A DNA stretch of 64,000 nt from Epiperipatus broadwayi (GCA_028023455.1 JAQFVV010012394.1:19114353-19178352), one strand, 5' to 3'. Shown: positions 22,952-33,324, numbered from the stretch's first letter. Program-made: numbers and translations. The notes: generated from the sequence alone by a model not told the origin.

Positions 22952-23855
22952 ATAATAAAAAATATATATGTAGGTGGATATGTAGATATATATTTAGATT
23001 GAAAGAAGATTGCTAGACACTCAAAACCAAGGGCATTAAATATGGCATTGTGAAACGTACTTTAAGAGAAGTATAATTTTTTTTCAAGATATAAACAACG
23101 CAATATTACAGAATATTATACATTATTCTATACCTACACTTGATCCTAGAAGTAAGTCCTAGATATACTTGAATAAAAAAATTATAGAAAAACTATCAGA
23201 AAAAAACAACACCAGTAACAACTCTGTAGATGGAAAAAGAATCAGAGCAACCAACATTCACTTTAGTTTTTACATTCCCTAACCCCTATGGGCATACACT
23301 TACATATATTTAGATTCAAGAAATAAGTAATTTCAATGATATCATTTGTTTGCATCAGAAAAGTGCTTTTAATAAAACAAGACTAGTAATTATAACCTAC
23401 ATACTTCATTTTGAGCCAAATTAATATTATAATAGTATATTTCTATACATTTATCAATGAAGAATGGAAGTATGCCTTTCCAATTGCTCTCCACCAAGCT
23501 TTCATATTCTATATTTAAAAAAAATCACAAAATCATATGTCTACACCATTCCAATTGTCATTTTCATTTCATTTATGATAGTGTTTAATATTCATTATTC
23601 CTCAAATTCTTTTACTGCTTATCTACCCTCTCCTTTCCTCTACTGCAGAGCTTTGCTAGTAATTCATTTCTGTAACAAACAATTCTCTTTTTTTGCTTCA
23701 ATTGCCAAGCCCCACTTCCATATGTGTGTCATTTATTGTTTTTTTAGGATATATGGATATACTCTGAACCCCTATCATCTCATTTATAATTGTTATAACT
23801 TTCCTACCCATTACTTTTCTTTTTTTTATATTGTTGTTCCTCTTCTTTGATGTGT
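22952..23855. other. Intergenic DNA
   Basis: No gene recognised. The 128-codon plus frame at 23464-23850 has no identifiable domain. Its length in AT-rich DNA is mildly unusual, but its composition (F, I, Y, S, C, H) is that of noncoding AT-rich sequence. Confidence 0.3.
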
Positions 23856-23864
23856 AAATACTTC

Positions 23865-24230
23865 ATAGTTACAACATTTTCCAATCCATCTTCCAATATT
23901 ATAGCTGAAGTTATGTTCCTCCAATACATATATTTTTTGTTTTTGTTACATTTACTTCCAGCATCATTTTTTATATTCCTCTATTAATTTTTAAATTATA
24001 TAACTCAAACTATGACCCCATGATCTTCATGCAAAAATGCTTACATTCCTAATATTTTCTAATCCATTATCCAATATTGTAATTTATTGTTTCCCAAACA
24101 TATGTATTTTTTTTTTTGGTATATTTATTCCCAAGATTCATTTTCTACATTTCTGAATTAATTTTTGAGGTATATAATTCAAATCATAATCTTGAGCCAT
24201 AAATATTTTGATCATCAGTCTGGCACAATA
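23865..24230. repeat. Two-copy degenerate tandem repeat, about 180 bp
   Basis: 'ttttccaatccatcttccaa' near 23877 pairs with 'ttttctaatccattatccaa' near 24055, and 'ataattcaaa(c/t)...' with 'aatcttga/gatcttca' ends also recur. Read on the minus strand both copies give a KINR/KTKNIYVLEE-like string, so they may be duplicated LINE debris. The assignment is not secure. Confidence 0.45.
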
Positions 24231-24608
24231 TATAATATTGTATACAATGTATACATATGGAAAAAAATACAATGATGAGTAGGGAAAATGGGACAACAAT
24301 CCATTATCACTAAAATGTAAACAAACATGTTAAACGAAATTTTACTAAAATGAAAATAGATATTTCAACTTTATTAAAATATTTTCTTAGCAAATTTTGA
24401 GAATAACACAATGGTGCAGAAAAAGTCATGAAATGGACCAGCAATATATCAGAAGCTATAAAAAGATTAAGTATATTATACTGCTATTATTTTCAGCCTA
24501 ATCATAAAGCACATTTCATTAAAACATTTTTATAAAGATTAACTTTTGTATGTGTAATTTTATTGTAATATTTGAGTTTACAAACATTGCTTTTATGCGA
24601 ATATTTTT

Positions 24609-24835
24609 CTTTATTATGTATAATTATAAATTTATTAAACGCACATTGATTATGTAAGTAATATTTAATGAGGCTATAACCTCAAGTATATGCGTGTAAA
24701 ATGCGATAGTAGGGACCTCTACAGGTGTTTAACCACAAGCTTACGCTTTTCTTCCATAGCGTAAGCTTGTGGTTAAACACCTGTAGAGGTCCCTACTATC
24801 GCATTTTACATGTATATGCTCTTTATTATGTATAA
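24609..24835. mobile_element. Family E foldback retroposon, second copy
   Basis: The insertion at 24624-24820 is flanked by ctttattatgtataa (about 24609-24623 and 24821-24835). It is the same family as 11111-11334 in the opposite orientation: the tail ('aaacgcacattgattatg') comes first, then a perfect stem with 'gtagggacctctacagg', 'aaccacaagcttacgc' and a 9-nt loop. Two independent insertions, each with a 15-bp duplication, define the family. Confidence 0.75.
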
Positions 24836-25625
24836 AATATTATCAAAAGATATGTATATAGAATAAATTTTAAAGTGTTTTTAAAATGATAACAACAAGT
24901 ATAAAAATAAAATGAATTATTTTTTTTAAATAAAGAATATTTTTTTAAAACAAAAATGTGGAAACCAGCAGAGGTTTTCTAAAATTATCTGTGTTCCAAG
25001 AAATGACGGAAAGAATTGCAACTATTTCATCTTCGTATTTTTTACTGTATAATCAATAAAATTTTGTAAGAATTTTTAAGTTAATATTATGCATTTTATA
25101 GAATACAGAATCCTCTAGGAAGCTTTCTCTGATCTTTGTAACTGAATATGGAGCTGTAGGCAAAGAAATGCCTTAAAATTAACTTTGATTTTGCCAATCT
25201 ATTCATCACTATTCAATGCTGAAAAAATATTTGATATTTACTTGCTATAAAAGTAAAACTAGTCATCTAAAGTGATTATCCCACAGTAATGTACTTCTAT
25301 AATATAATCTGTGAATCTACCTATTTTAAATGCTCAGAAGAAAATTGTAATGGAAACTCGTAGGAAAACTGACCAGGAATGAACCAAAAGAAACTAAAAT
25401 ATTACATTGCCAGCAGACAAGAAACTAAAATATTATATTGCTAGCAGACATTAAAATTTAATGATTAATGGCCATATTATCACATTTTCAGATACAAAAT
25501 ATATATGTGAACTAACAAAGATATTAAGGTAATTAATTGAATTTTCTTAATTGTAAATACATTTTTATTATTATCATATAATTCTATTCTTTAATTAAAG
25601 TTATTGTTAATAATTTTGTTGTTTG
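24836..25625. other. Intergenic DNA with a short duplication
   Basis: 25388-25452 holds a tandem pair of a 34-bp unit ('gaaactaaaatattacattg' then 'ccagcagac'). Nothing else was seen. Confidence 0.35.
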
Positions 25626-25780
25626 TCATTTCTCATCCAAACCCAAACTGATTATTTATTTCAGTTGGAGAACTGACTTTACAGACATGTAGCTGTCTAA
25701 AAGTTTCAGATCTTCTTCTAACAATTATCTTTTAGATAAATGCTTTGCTTGAGTTGGGTTTTTAGATCTAATGTCCCAAC

Positions 25781-25821
25781 TCCTCACTGAAGAGTCCCAT
25801 AGGTCGAAACCGGTCTGGGGA
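25781..25821 (+). ncRNA. Hammerhead motif (family C, copy 1)
   Basis: Helix I TCCTCA/TGGGGA (6 bp, one wobble), core CTGAAGA, helix II GTCC-cata-GGTC with one U-U mismatch, GAAA, palindromic helix III ACCGGT, predicted cleavage after C25815. One helix II substitution sets it apart from copy 2. Confidence 0.7.
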
Positions 25822-26185
25822 TGGGGACAATCCAAGATAAAAATGATTTGAATGCCTTCTCATAAATAAAAAAAAAGCTTGTTTAGAGCTATTAGCACGC
25901 TCTTAATTTTACATATTTGTAAGTGCAAGCGATATATAAGTCATGTGACATCTGACTTGTTATTATTACTATTATTATTTTGCTGTTGTGGCTTTAGCTA
26001 AATTAAATAGCTAAGCCTACTAATATATGGAGTATCTGAATTAAGTTCAGGCCCATATGATTTTTTCAGTTGGAGAGCTGACTTTAAAGACATGTACATG
26101 TCTAAAAGTTTCAGATCTTCTTATAACAATTATCTTTTAGATAAATGCTTTGCTTGAGTTGGTTTTTTTGATCTAATGTCCCAAC

Positions 26186-26226
26186 TCCTCACTGAAGAGA
26201 CCCATAGGTCGAAACCGGTCTGGGGA
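26186..26226 (+). ncRNA. Type I hammerhead ribozyme motif (family C, copy 2)
   Basis: Every element is present. Helix I is TCCTCA (26186-26191) with TGGGGA (26221-26226). The core is CTGAAGA (position 7 may be any base). Helix II is GACC-cata-GGTC, 4 perfect pairs. GAAA is at 26211-26214. Helix III is the palindrome ACCGGT, loopless, and C26220 is the predicted cleavage nucleotide. The GAAACCGGTC string is the arrangement I associate with dimer-acting hammerheads of Penelope-like elements. Confidence 0.8.
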
Positions 26227-26399
26227 CAATCCAAGATAAAAATGATTTGAATGCCTTCTCTTGTAGTAGCATTTATCATAGATAAAAAAAAAAAAAAGCT
26301 TGTTTAGAGCTATTAGCACGCTCTTAATTTTACATATTTGTAAGTGCAAGCTATATATGTCATGTGACATCTGACTTGTTATTATTACTATTATTTCAT

Positions 26400-27140
26400 T
26401 AATGTAATAAAGTATTAGATAGAGAGGGGGAGGGGGTAAAGATCAGGAAATATAACTAAATCTGCATGGAAACTTGTTTTCAATTTGATCATTGCTTGTA
26501 ACTAGTATCGACTTGTCAATTAAAAATAATTTGTATGTAGTTACTCCATTATTTCTAAAGTCACCCATTAATTATCTTTAAATTCCCCTAGACTAAAATT
26601 AAATTGCAATATTGTATTTTTTTCATTTCATTGTTAACTTGATTATTACCAATTGTCAAAAGGGCGGTTAACCGTTACAATATATTTAATATCGAATCAA
26701 CTTTTGGCTCTTTTACTGATTTATATTTTGCGATGTTAATACTTATGTGATAAGGCCTGATTGGCAAGTAAATTTTTCTGTAAACAAAAGTTGTACTAAA
26801 TTTCATATATATATTTTATGACGTTCAATGTTTATACTTCTATATAGAATGTAATAAATATAATATATGCGCTTATACGCAACTATAGAAAAGCTTGTTA
26901 TTTCTATAAATTAAATACGGCTTAGCGCTTTCAATGTATAGTTCAGTACACATGCATCACTCAAAATTTATGCAACATTTTTTTAAACTAAACATTTAAA
27001 ATTAAATTTCATTAATATTTTTATAAAAATCAAAATTTATTTACTTATAATTTATAGCAACAACAACGTTTTGAAAGTATAACAAAAATATTTATATGTA
27101 AACAGAGGCATTCTTTACTTTGTAAACAATTTAGATTCAA
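26400..27140. other. Repeat-poor sequence flanking a gene start
   Basis: No dispersed repeat is recognised here, in contrast to both sides, and the sequence has more CG steps ('gggcggttaaccgttac', 'atgcgcttatacgc'). A short G run (ggggaggggg) lies near 26425. It is the first intron of the minus-strand gene at 27176-27334 if that exon is real. Confidence 0.35.
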
Positions 27141-27175
27141 ATTCTCTAAAAAGAATCTAAATTATAATGACTTAC

Positions 27176-27334
27176 TTGCCAATCATTTCCTTCTAAACAT
27201 TTAATACACAAAACAAATGGATGATTTGAATTATGAATAAGCTGCCGCTCCCATGAAGGTCCAAGAACTTGATTTTCGCTTATTATTTCATTTAGAGATC
27301 TTAGTTTAGTGACAGTTGAGAATTCAATCGCCAT
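27176..27334 (-). CDS. First coding exon of an unidentified minus-strand gene
   Basis: On the minus strand an ATG at 27334 opens 53 codons that end exactly at a strong donor, GGCAA|GTAAGT (intron from 27175), giving a phase-0 intron. The translation begins MAIEFSTVTKL and contains 'GPSWERQL' and 'PFVLCIKCLEG', with balanced amino-acid use unlike the AT-driven frames elsewhere. I do not recognise the family. The surrounding kilobase lacks repeats and has extra CG, and a TTCCGGAA site lies 14 bp upstream of the ATG. The remaining exons should lie at lower coordinates or beyond the window; none was identified. Confidence 0.5.
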
Positions 27335-27420
27335 ATTATAAACAATTTTCCGGAAAAGTACGAATAACTTCGATGATACATAGAACTTTTTTTTTTATAT
27401 TAAAAATGAAAATATTCAAA
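27335..27420 (-). promoter_or_regulatory. Probable promoter/5' UTR with ETS-type site
   Basis: TTCCGGAA at 27348-27355 is a palindromic ETS-family core (CCGGAA on both strands), a frequent element of housekeeping promoters, lying just upstream of the minus-strand ATG. There is no TATA box at a convincing distance. The call rests on the exon at 27176-27334 being real. Confidence 0.35.
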
Positions 27421-29412
27421 TAAATGAAAAATCTCAAAATTTAAAATGAAACTTATTTTTATAACCATACCTGGAATAGTAGTAAAATTTGACAGAAATA
27501 ATCTTTTCTTTTTTTTTTTTGTCGAATGTGGATTTTTTAACGTTTATGCTTTTTTTAATAGGAAATTTATGTGGAAGTCGAAGGGTTTTAGAATTCTTAA
27601 TTACTAGCAAATAAAATAATACATTAAATATAATTCACCAAGCTTATATTAATGGCTTGACTATGTTTTTTTTTTTTTATTCTTAAGGAATATATCATTT
27701 TGGTGTGACTTAGTGAATTAGCCTTATTAAAATAGGGCCTTAGGTTTTACACGTTTTGCCTAAATGGAGGCTACGACCCGTCTAAGAATAAATCCCCAAA
27801 GAACGGCTTATTTACTTTTAAAAGTATCAGTGCCGTATAAATATTGCTTTTAAATAAAATAAATGCCGTAAATTTTGTTTAAATTCATTTTAATACTATC
27901 TTATATTATTAACTATTTGCTATTTTACATGGTGTTATAATATTCTTTACAAATACTTAAAAGTGTTATTCAATAAAATACACTTTAAGTTTATATTTGA
28001 AATTTTCTCTCTAAAATTATCGGCTTAGCTAAATAATCATTTAAGTAAGAGAAAACTAAAAAATAAGTCACGTTTTAACGTTGGCATTATATTTGTTGAC
28101 TTGAAACGGGATTAGTCCCACTTACTTAGTTACAGCGAATTACGTAATGTTTATACTTTTCTAAGAAGCCTATTTTAACGTTAATAATATAAAAGTTGAA
28201 AATAATAAAAATCCTCATCAATGAATTCGAATTAATCGCAATATTTAAACTTAAAAAGGAAAATCAGTATAAAAAGGTTAGTACATTTTATTATTGTAGT
28301 TATAAGCTAAAAGTTGCAATTATTTTGGAAATTTATTTATAAATATGACTGATACAATACTACAAAAGATGCTAATACTAAAATATTAACCTATGCATAT
28401 AGTATTATATTTCATTAAACATTCAGTAAATGCCTGTAAATTTTAGTATATCAATTTTTTTTAGCTTCTACTAACTATAAAATTTTATATTTTGAGAATG
28501 CCTACAACAAAATGTTGCCGTTTTACTTATTTATAGTATAGTGTTTGACAAAAAGGCTTTGCTGTATTTTATTCGAATACTTTATTAGAAGTATAATTAA
28601 TAATTTTTTTTATTAAAAAGTGTTTAAATAAATAAATGCGAAGAGATTTGTGCATGATATTTTTATGATTTACCTCAGATAAAAGCATATTAAAATTAGA
28701 TGTAGCAAACAATTTTTTGTGTGTTCAATGTTTTAATGACAAACTGATGTTAGAGTTTTGTGATGTTTAAACTACTCTGTGAAACAGAAATATTATGCTA
28801 ATTCTAATAATTATTATTTACATCTTACAATCCTGTTTTTAAACTCTTCTACAACAAACTTTTTTTTTCTGAAAATCTTTATAATCTTAGTTCATAATAG
28901 ATGGCCGTTGTATTGTGATTCTATCTCAGTCATATCCTTTCATTGAAAATATTAACAAAATATTTTGATTTACTCGGCTATCAGTGACGACTTAGGATTT
29001 AAATTTGGGAATATATGTAGCAACCACTTTTAACTCATTCTATTCAAATTAGTAGCCTGAAAGTTAAAAAAAAATCTTAACTTTGAAATCCAAACTAGCT
29101 CATTTGCATAATTTATATACATTCAATACTAATTAGTCACTATATTTTAGTGATCTCTATTTTATATTAATTATATTCCCTCAATATGTAAAATATTTGA
29201 AGATAACTATGAAAGCTGTAATATCAAAACTATATTGTTATCCCTAAAATATTTATCAATTATTTACTGCATACAATATCACAAAAATAAAATACAAGTG
29301 ATTAAAAAAAATACTTTCTACCCTTTTTACAATATCTGCCTATTCTTTCAAATATTCCTCCATCAGATGTCAGAAAAGTATAAAATATATTAAATAGATC
29401 AGACTTGCCATC
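27421..29412. other. Repeat-poor intergenic DNA; possible upstream region of PIGP
   Basis: 27700-28260 has scattered CG steps ('ggctacgacccgtctaag', 'gaaacgggattagtccc') and no recognised transposon. Because the PIGP start-codon exon at 38935 begins with an acceptor, PIGP needs an upstream noncoding exon. This region, facing away from the minus-strand gene, is the most gene-like place for it, but no exon boundary can be fixed. Confidence 0.3.
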
Positions 29413-29536
29413 AACTTAAGATATAAAAACAGGCAAAACTCTCTATGCGTATTGCCACTCAGTGCATGCCAGAGTAATCAATGCATGCCAGAAGGCTTGT
29501 GCATAAGATTCCCATCTATTGCCTACTCATCCAATA

Positions 29537-29578
29537 TTCCCAGACTAGTTTCTGGCTTGTGGCTTTCATCAGTGAGGA
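29537..29578 (-). ncRNA. Hammerhead motif (family B multimer, unit 1)
   Basis: CTGATGA and GAAA are intact. Helix III is palindromic ACTAGT. Helix I is TCCTCA/TGGGAA with one mismatch. Helix II is weakened (AGC against GCC). Confidence 0.6.
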
Positions 29579-29991
29579 GCCTTGGATCTGAAAGCACTGC
29601 ACCTAGATTTTATGATCTAATGCAACCCTCCAGCAGCCACCTTTTATCTCTACTTAACTACAAAGCTACGAGTCTTAAATTGAAAACATTATAATATTTC
29701 CAATGCAAGCTCATTAACTTATATAGTCATATAGATCTGAACTCAGTTCAGTACCTATACATTTTGGTGTCTTTGGTTCTTTAATAACCATAGCCACCAT
29801 TATCCTATTAGGCAGGATTAGTTTTAAGCCAATAAACATCACATGATCACCATTTCTTATGCTTGCTCATAACTATTATTAAAACAGGCAAAACTCTCTA
29901 TACGTATTGCCACTCAGTGCAAGCCAGAGTAATCAATGGATTCCAGAAGGCTTGTGCATAAAATCCCCATCTAGTGCCTACTCATCCAATA

Positions 29992-30033
29992 TTCCCAGAC
30001 TAGTTTCTGGCTTGTGGCCTTCATCAGTGAGGA
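29992..30033 (-). ncRNA. Hammerhead motif (family B multimer, unit 2)
   Basis: CTGATGA, helix II GGC-cacaa-GCC with an A-A closing pair, GAAA, ACTAGT and C. One mismatch in helix I. Core residues are all conserved. Confidence 0.65.
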
Positions 30034-30318
30034 GCCTTGGATCTGAGAGCACTGCACCTAGATCTTGGGATTTAATGCAACCCTCTAGCAGCCACCTTTT
30101 ATCTCTACTTAACTACAAACTATGAGTTTTAAATTGAAACACTAATAATATTTTTAATCCAAGCTCATTAGCTTATACAGTCATATAGGTCTGAAGTCAG
30201 TTCAGTACCTATACATGTTGGTGTCTTTAATTCTTTAATAACCATAGCTACCATTATCCTATTAGGCAGGATTGCATTAGATTCTAAGATCTAAGGGCAG
30301 TGCTATTAGAACCAAGGC

Positions 30319-30360
30319 TCTTCACTGACGAAGGCCATAAGCCAGAAACTAGTCTGGGGA
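30319..30360 (+). ncRNA. Hammerhead motif (family B multimer, unit 3)
   Basis: CTGACGA, GGC-cataa-GCC, GAAA, ACTAGT then C30354. Helix I TCTTCA/TGGGGA pairs fully with two G-U wobbles. The helix I change is compensated by a wobble, which hints at past selection but could be chance. Confidence 0.65.
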
Positions 30361-30752
30361 TATTAGATGAGTAGGCATGGGGATTTTATGCACAAGCCTT
30401 CTAGCATCCATTGATTACTCGGGCTTGCATTGAGTGGCAATACATATAGAGAGTTTTGCCTGTTTTAATAACAGTTATGAGCAAGCATAAGAACTGGTGA
30501 TCATGTGATGTTTATTGGCTTAAAATCAATCCTGTCTAGTAGGATAATGGTGGCTATGAGACACCAAAATGTATAGGTATTGAACTGAGTTCAGATCTAT
30601 ATGACTGTATAAGCTAATGAGCATGGATTGAAAATATTCTAGTGTTTTCAATTTAAGACTCATAGTTTTATAGTTAAGTAGAGATAAAAGCTGGCTGCTG
30701 GAGGGTTGCATTAGATCCTAAGATCTAGGTGCAGTGTTCTCAGATCCAAGAC

Positions 30753-30794
30753 TCCTCACTGACAAAGGCCACAAGCCAGAAACTAGTCTGGAGA
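30753..30794 (+). ncRNA. Hammerhead motif, core mutated (family B multimer, unit 4)
   Basis: The core reads CTGACAA, losing G8, and the downstream helix I strand is TGGAGA. Helix III ACTAGT and GAAA are kept. Probably inactive. Confidence 0.55.
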
Positions 30795-30976
30795 TATTGG
30801 ATGAGTAGGCACTAGATGGGGATTTTATGCACAAGCCTTCTGGCATTTCATTGATTACTCTGACTTGTACTGAGTGGCAGTGCATATAGAGAGTTTTACC
30901 TGTTTTAATAACAGTTATGAGCAAGCATAAGAAATGGTGATCATGTGATGTTTATTGGCTTAAAACTTGAGATATA

Positions 30977-31970
30977 GTTTCACTACATATCGTATAAAAT
31001 TCTAATGGTTTTAATAAATACATATTTTTTAGGCTGCCAAATATGTAATGCTAAAAATATAAACCTGTTCACATAATAACAAGTCCAAATATATTACTAA
31101 AACAGTTTAACAAAATAATCATTTAAATGAACTTGTAAATAATATCCATCTTTTGTTTGTCTTTTATCCAACAAAATAAATTAGCATTATAAATAGGGAT
31201 TTAGCTTGGGAATTATCTTAATAATGTATTCGGACTTGCTTGTTCCAAGAATAAGTATACATTATCATATATATCTTACTTGCTTTTAGAACATATGTTA
31301 ATATGTGAAATTATCTAATGATGTTTATGTAGTCAGCTGGTGAAGTTTTATCACTACTTTAAAATTATTACAAACATAAAATAAAACAATATAAACTATG
31401 CAGTATACTAAAATCATCGCAATCAATCTGCCAATAAAATGAGAAAATGTTATTTAACAACTAAAATTCAAGAGTCTGCTCACTTGTACATTACTAAATC
31501 TTTAATTCAAAATAGTAGAATTAGAAGTGTATTGGATTTAAAGTCATAATTTTTTTTATCATTTGATTCATTACAAGTAGTGCTAATTTTCTGAGAACAA
31601 TAAGCATGCCAGAATTTTTGTCAAATTAGATTTAGATTTTTTATACTGATAAACATGCTGCCTAAGATGCATGTCTTACTTTTACATAGTATATGACTGA
31701 ACCAGTAGGTACAATTTCATGTTTATTATATTGATTTATTCTATCCTTAATATTATTTATCAGCCTATTTAAAGATAGATGAGTCATGAATCCAATATTA
31801 AAACCATGGAAATAACATTTTTCAATTTTGAATATAATTTAGAAACATAAGGTAAATTATAAATATATGCATTGACACATTCTCATAAGAAAAGCTATAA
31901 TTGCATGAAAATTATTATTGAATGCTTTCAAGGTCATTAAATGTCCTCATAGTTATAGACTTGGAATGTG
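30977..31970. other. Intergenic AT-rich DNA
   Basis: No feature recognised. Confidence 0.3.
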
Positions 31971-31973
31971 TGT

Positions 31974-32575
31974 AATTGTATGGGTATGTGTATATATAGG
32001 CAATAGATTATTCAAAATGTATGTAAATCAAATTACCAATTTCTTAAAAAGGGAGAAGCAAGATTCTTTCTGATGTTTGGCATTAGGATTGTTAGCTATA
32101 TGCCACACTTCTTTGATCTTCCGCTTAGTTATTTCGCTCTGTGCATGCTATATTGGTAGATATGGGCTCATATATGGCTGTGGTATTTTGATGTTTGAGG
32201 AAGATTGATATATGCTTGAATTATCTGTGGCTCATCTGTAAAGATATCTGTGTTAGGAAATTTGAATAGAAAAGCATATGCATGATCCACCATAATATAT
32301 AGACTGCACCGTTTGAGGGCATGTAATTTTATATATGGTGATATCTTTATAGATGAGCCACAGATAATCCAAAGCATAAGTCTATCTTCCTTGAGCACCA
32401 AAATATCACAAGTCATACATTTGAGCCCCTATCCACGAACATAGCATGCATTGAGCTAAATGACTCTAAGCGGAAGGTCAAAGAAGCATGGCATGACATA
32501 TAGCTAACAACCCTCCTGCTTCTGCCTTTCTAAGAAATGGGCAATCTGATTATACATACCCATACAATTTTGTGC
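31974..32575. repeat. Large inverted repeat (palindrome G)
   Basis: Arms of about 250-285 bp (31974-32260 and 32320-32575) pair around a spacer of about 60 bp. Matching ends are 'aattgtatgggtatgtgtat' and 'atacatacccatacaattt'. Inner pairs include 'gcttagttatttcgctctg' with its counterpart near 32450 and 'tctgtggctcatctgtaaag' with 'tatagatgagccacagat'. The minus frame at 32168-32416 spans the palindrome and is not a gene. No target-site duplication found. Confidence 0.7.
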
Positions 32576-32892
32576 ATTCTAAGGCTATGACTATATGATA
32601 TGATATGAGTGTGTCACATGTGTATATTTATAATTTACAAATTGTCTAAGAAAATATTTGTCTGAAGGTTTGTAATGATAGTATATTATAAGATGTGATA
32701 TGGTGGACTATTTCCATCATTTATGAGTGAATGTTGAATGTACAGAAAATTTTAAACTTTCCAAATACAAACAACTTGTTAGTGATAACACACAAATAGA
32801 CAATACAGGTTAGTAATTACACAATGTTTCGAGTAGTATTATTCTCCATTCTTCTTCAGGTATTGCTGGCCTATATGCACAGTGACAGTATT

Positions 32893-32980
32893 CGCTTAGA
32901 AATTGAACTCGCACCTTTAGATTCTTGAATATCGAATTTTTAAGGCAAACGCTCTACCAACTAAGCTATTCTATCAAAGG
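32893..32980 (-). repeat. tRNA-like head, left arm of family D
   Basis: Minus-strand reading shows an A box (tagcttagttggtagagc) and a B-box-like stretch (ggtgcgagttc) about 45 bp apart, as in an internal Pol III promoter. Stems are incomplete, so it is not a functional tRNA gene. Confidence 0.6.
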
Positions 32981-33164
32981 CAACATATAGTAGAAATTTG
33001 ATATATTTATATATAAGGGTTGGTTCAAATCCTCCTGAGCCCTTCAATTTTTTTTTTTTTTTACAACAAATCTATTTTTTTTTTTTTCCTAAGAGCAAGA
33101 TTAATTAGAGGATTTGAACCAACCCTCATATATAAATATATCAAATTTCTATTATGTGTTGCCT

Positions 33165-33248
33165 TTGACAGAATAGCTCAGTTGGTAGAGCGTTTGCCTT
33201 AAAAATTCGATATTCAAGAATCTAAAGGTTCGAGTTCAACTTCTAAGC
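33165..33248 (+). repeat. tRNA-like head, right arm of family D
   Basis: Plus-strand A box 'tagctcagttggtagagc' at 33174-33191 and B box 'aggttcgagttc' near 33227-33238. The D arm is typical of tRNA-Lys/Arg-type genes, but the anticodon region is expanded and unpaired. Its role is probably that of a Pol III promoter for the retroposon. Confidence 0.6.
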
Positions 33249-33276
33249 GAATACTGTCACTGTGCATATAGACCAG

Positions 33277-33324
33277 CAACATCTGAAGAAGAGTGGAGAA
33301 TAATACTACTTGAAACGTTGTGTA
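33277..33324 (+). ncRNA. Hammerhead-like motif (family D, right arm)
   Basis: ACAT-CTGAAGA-a-GAGTGG...CTACTT-GAAA-CGTT-GTGT. Helix I ACAT/GTGT (4 bp, one wobble), helix II GAGTGG/CTACTT (6 bp with two wobbles, one extra A before it), GAAA at 33312-33315, short palindromic helix III ACGT, U as the cleavage nucleotide (33319). All parts can be drawn, but U at the cleavage site and the extra A make it weaker than families A and C. The left arm has CATT in place of CGTT. Confidence 0.45.

Larger units (their letters stand above)
25640..26395 (+). repeat. Family C tandem dimer with hammerhead motifs
   Basis: Two direct units (about 25660-26060 and 26060-26395, the last incomplete), with predicted cleavage sites 405 bp apart (25815/25816 and 26220/26221). 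Shared blocks are 'cagttggaga(a/g)ctgac', 'gtctaaaagtttcagatc', 'cttttagataaatgctttgc', the hammerhead, 'gacaatccaagataaaaatg', 'agctattagcacgctc' and 'gtcatgtgacatctgac'. The internal 'ggtatctgaattaagttcag...cccatatga' also matches the family B body ('gctgaactgagttcagaccc'), so B and C share ancestry. There is no coding capacity. Confidence 0.8.
29413..30976. mobile_element. Family B multimer: two minus plus two plus units
   Basis: A single insertion at 29426-30963 is bounded by aacttaagatata (29413-29425) and aacttgagatata (30964-30976), a 13-bp duplication with one mismatch. Inside are two tandem minus-strand units (29426-29878 and 29879-30271, the second cut short), an inversion point near 30272, then two tandem plus-strand units (30272-30514 partial, 30515-30963). 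Cleavage sites are 455 bp apart in the minus pair and 434 bp in the plus pair. Several frames of 60-80 codons here are just the repeat read through; similar frames appear in each copy and have no domain. Confidence 0.85.

Noticed and set aside
23464-23850. 128-codon plus-strand frame as a membrane protein gene
   Set aside because: Hydrophobic appearance follows from T-rich codons; no start context, no family resemblance, and tandem T-rich repeats follow directly.
27176-27334. TTC3 orthologue, since TTC3 is divergent from PIGP in human
   Set aside because: The translated exon shows no similarity to the TTC3 N-terminus that I can see.
29452-30924. Frames with recurring SxxRSLGSESTAPRS-like translations as a protein family
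   Set aside because: They are the family B repeat read in one frame; the conserved part is the ribozyme segment on the other strand and frames break in most copies.
29413-30976. CRISPR-like or satellite array
   Set aside because: Units are 430-455 bp, occur in both orientations and sit inside a single target-site duplication, so this is a retroposon multimer.
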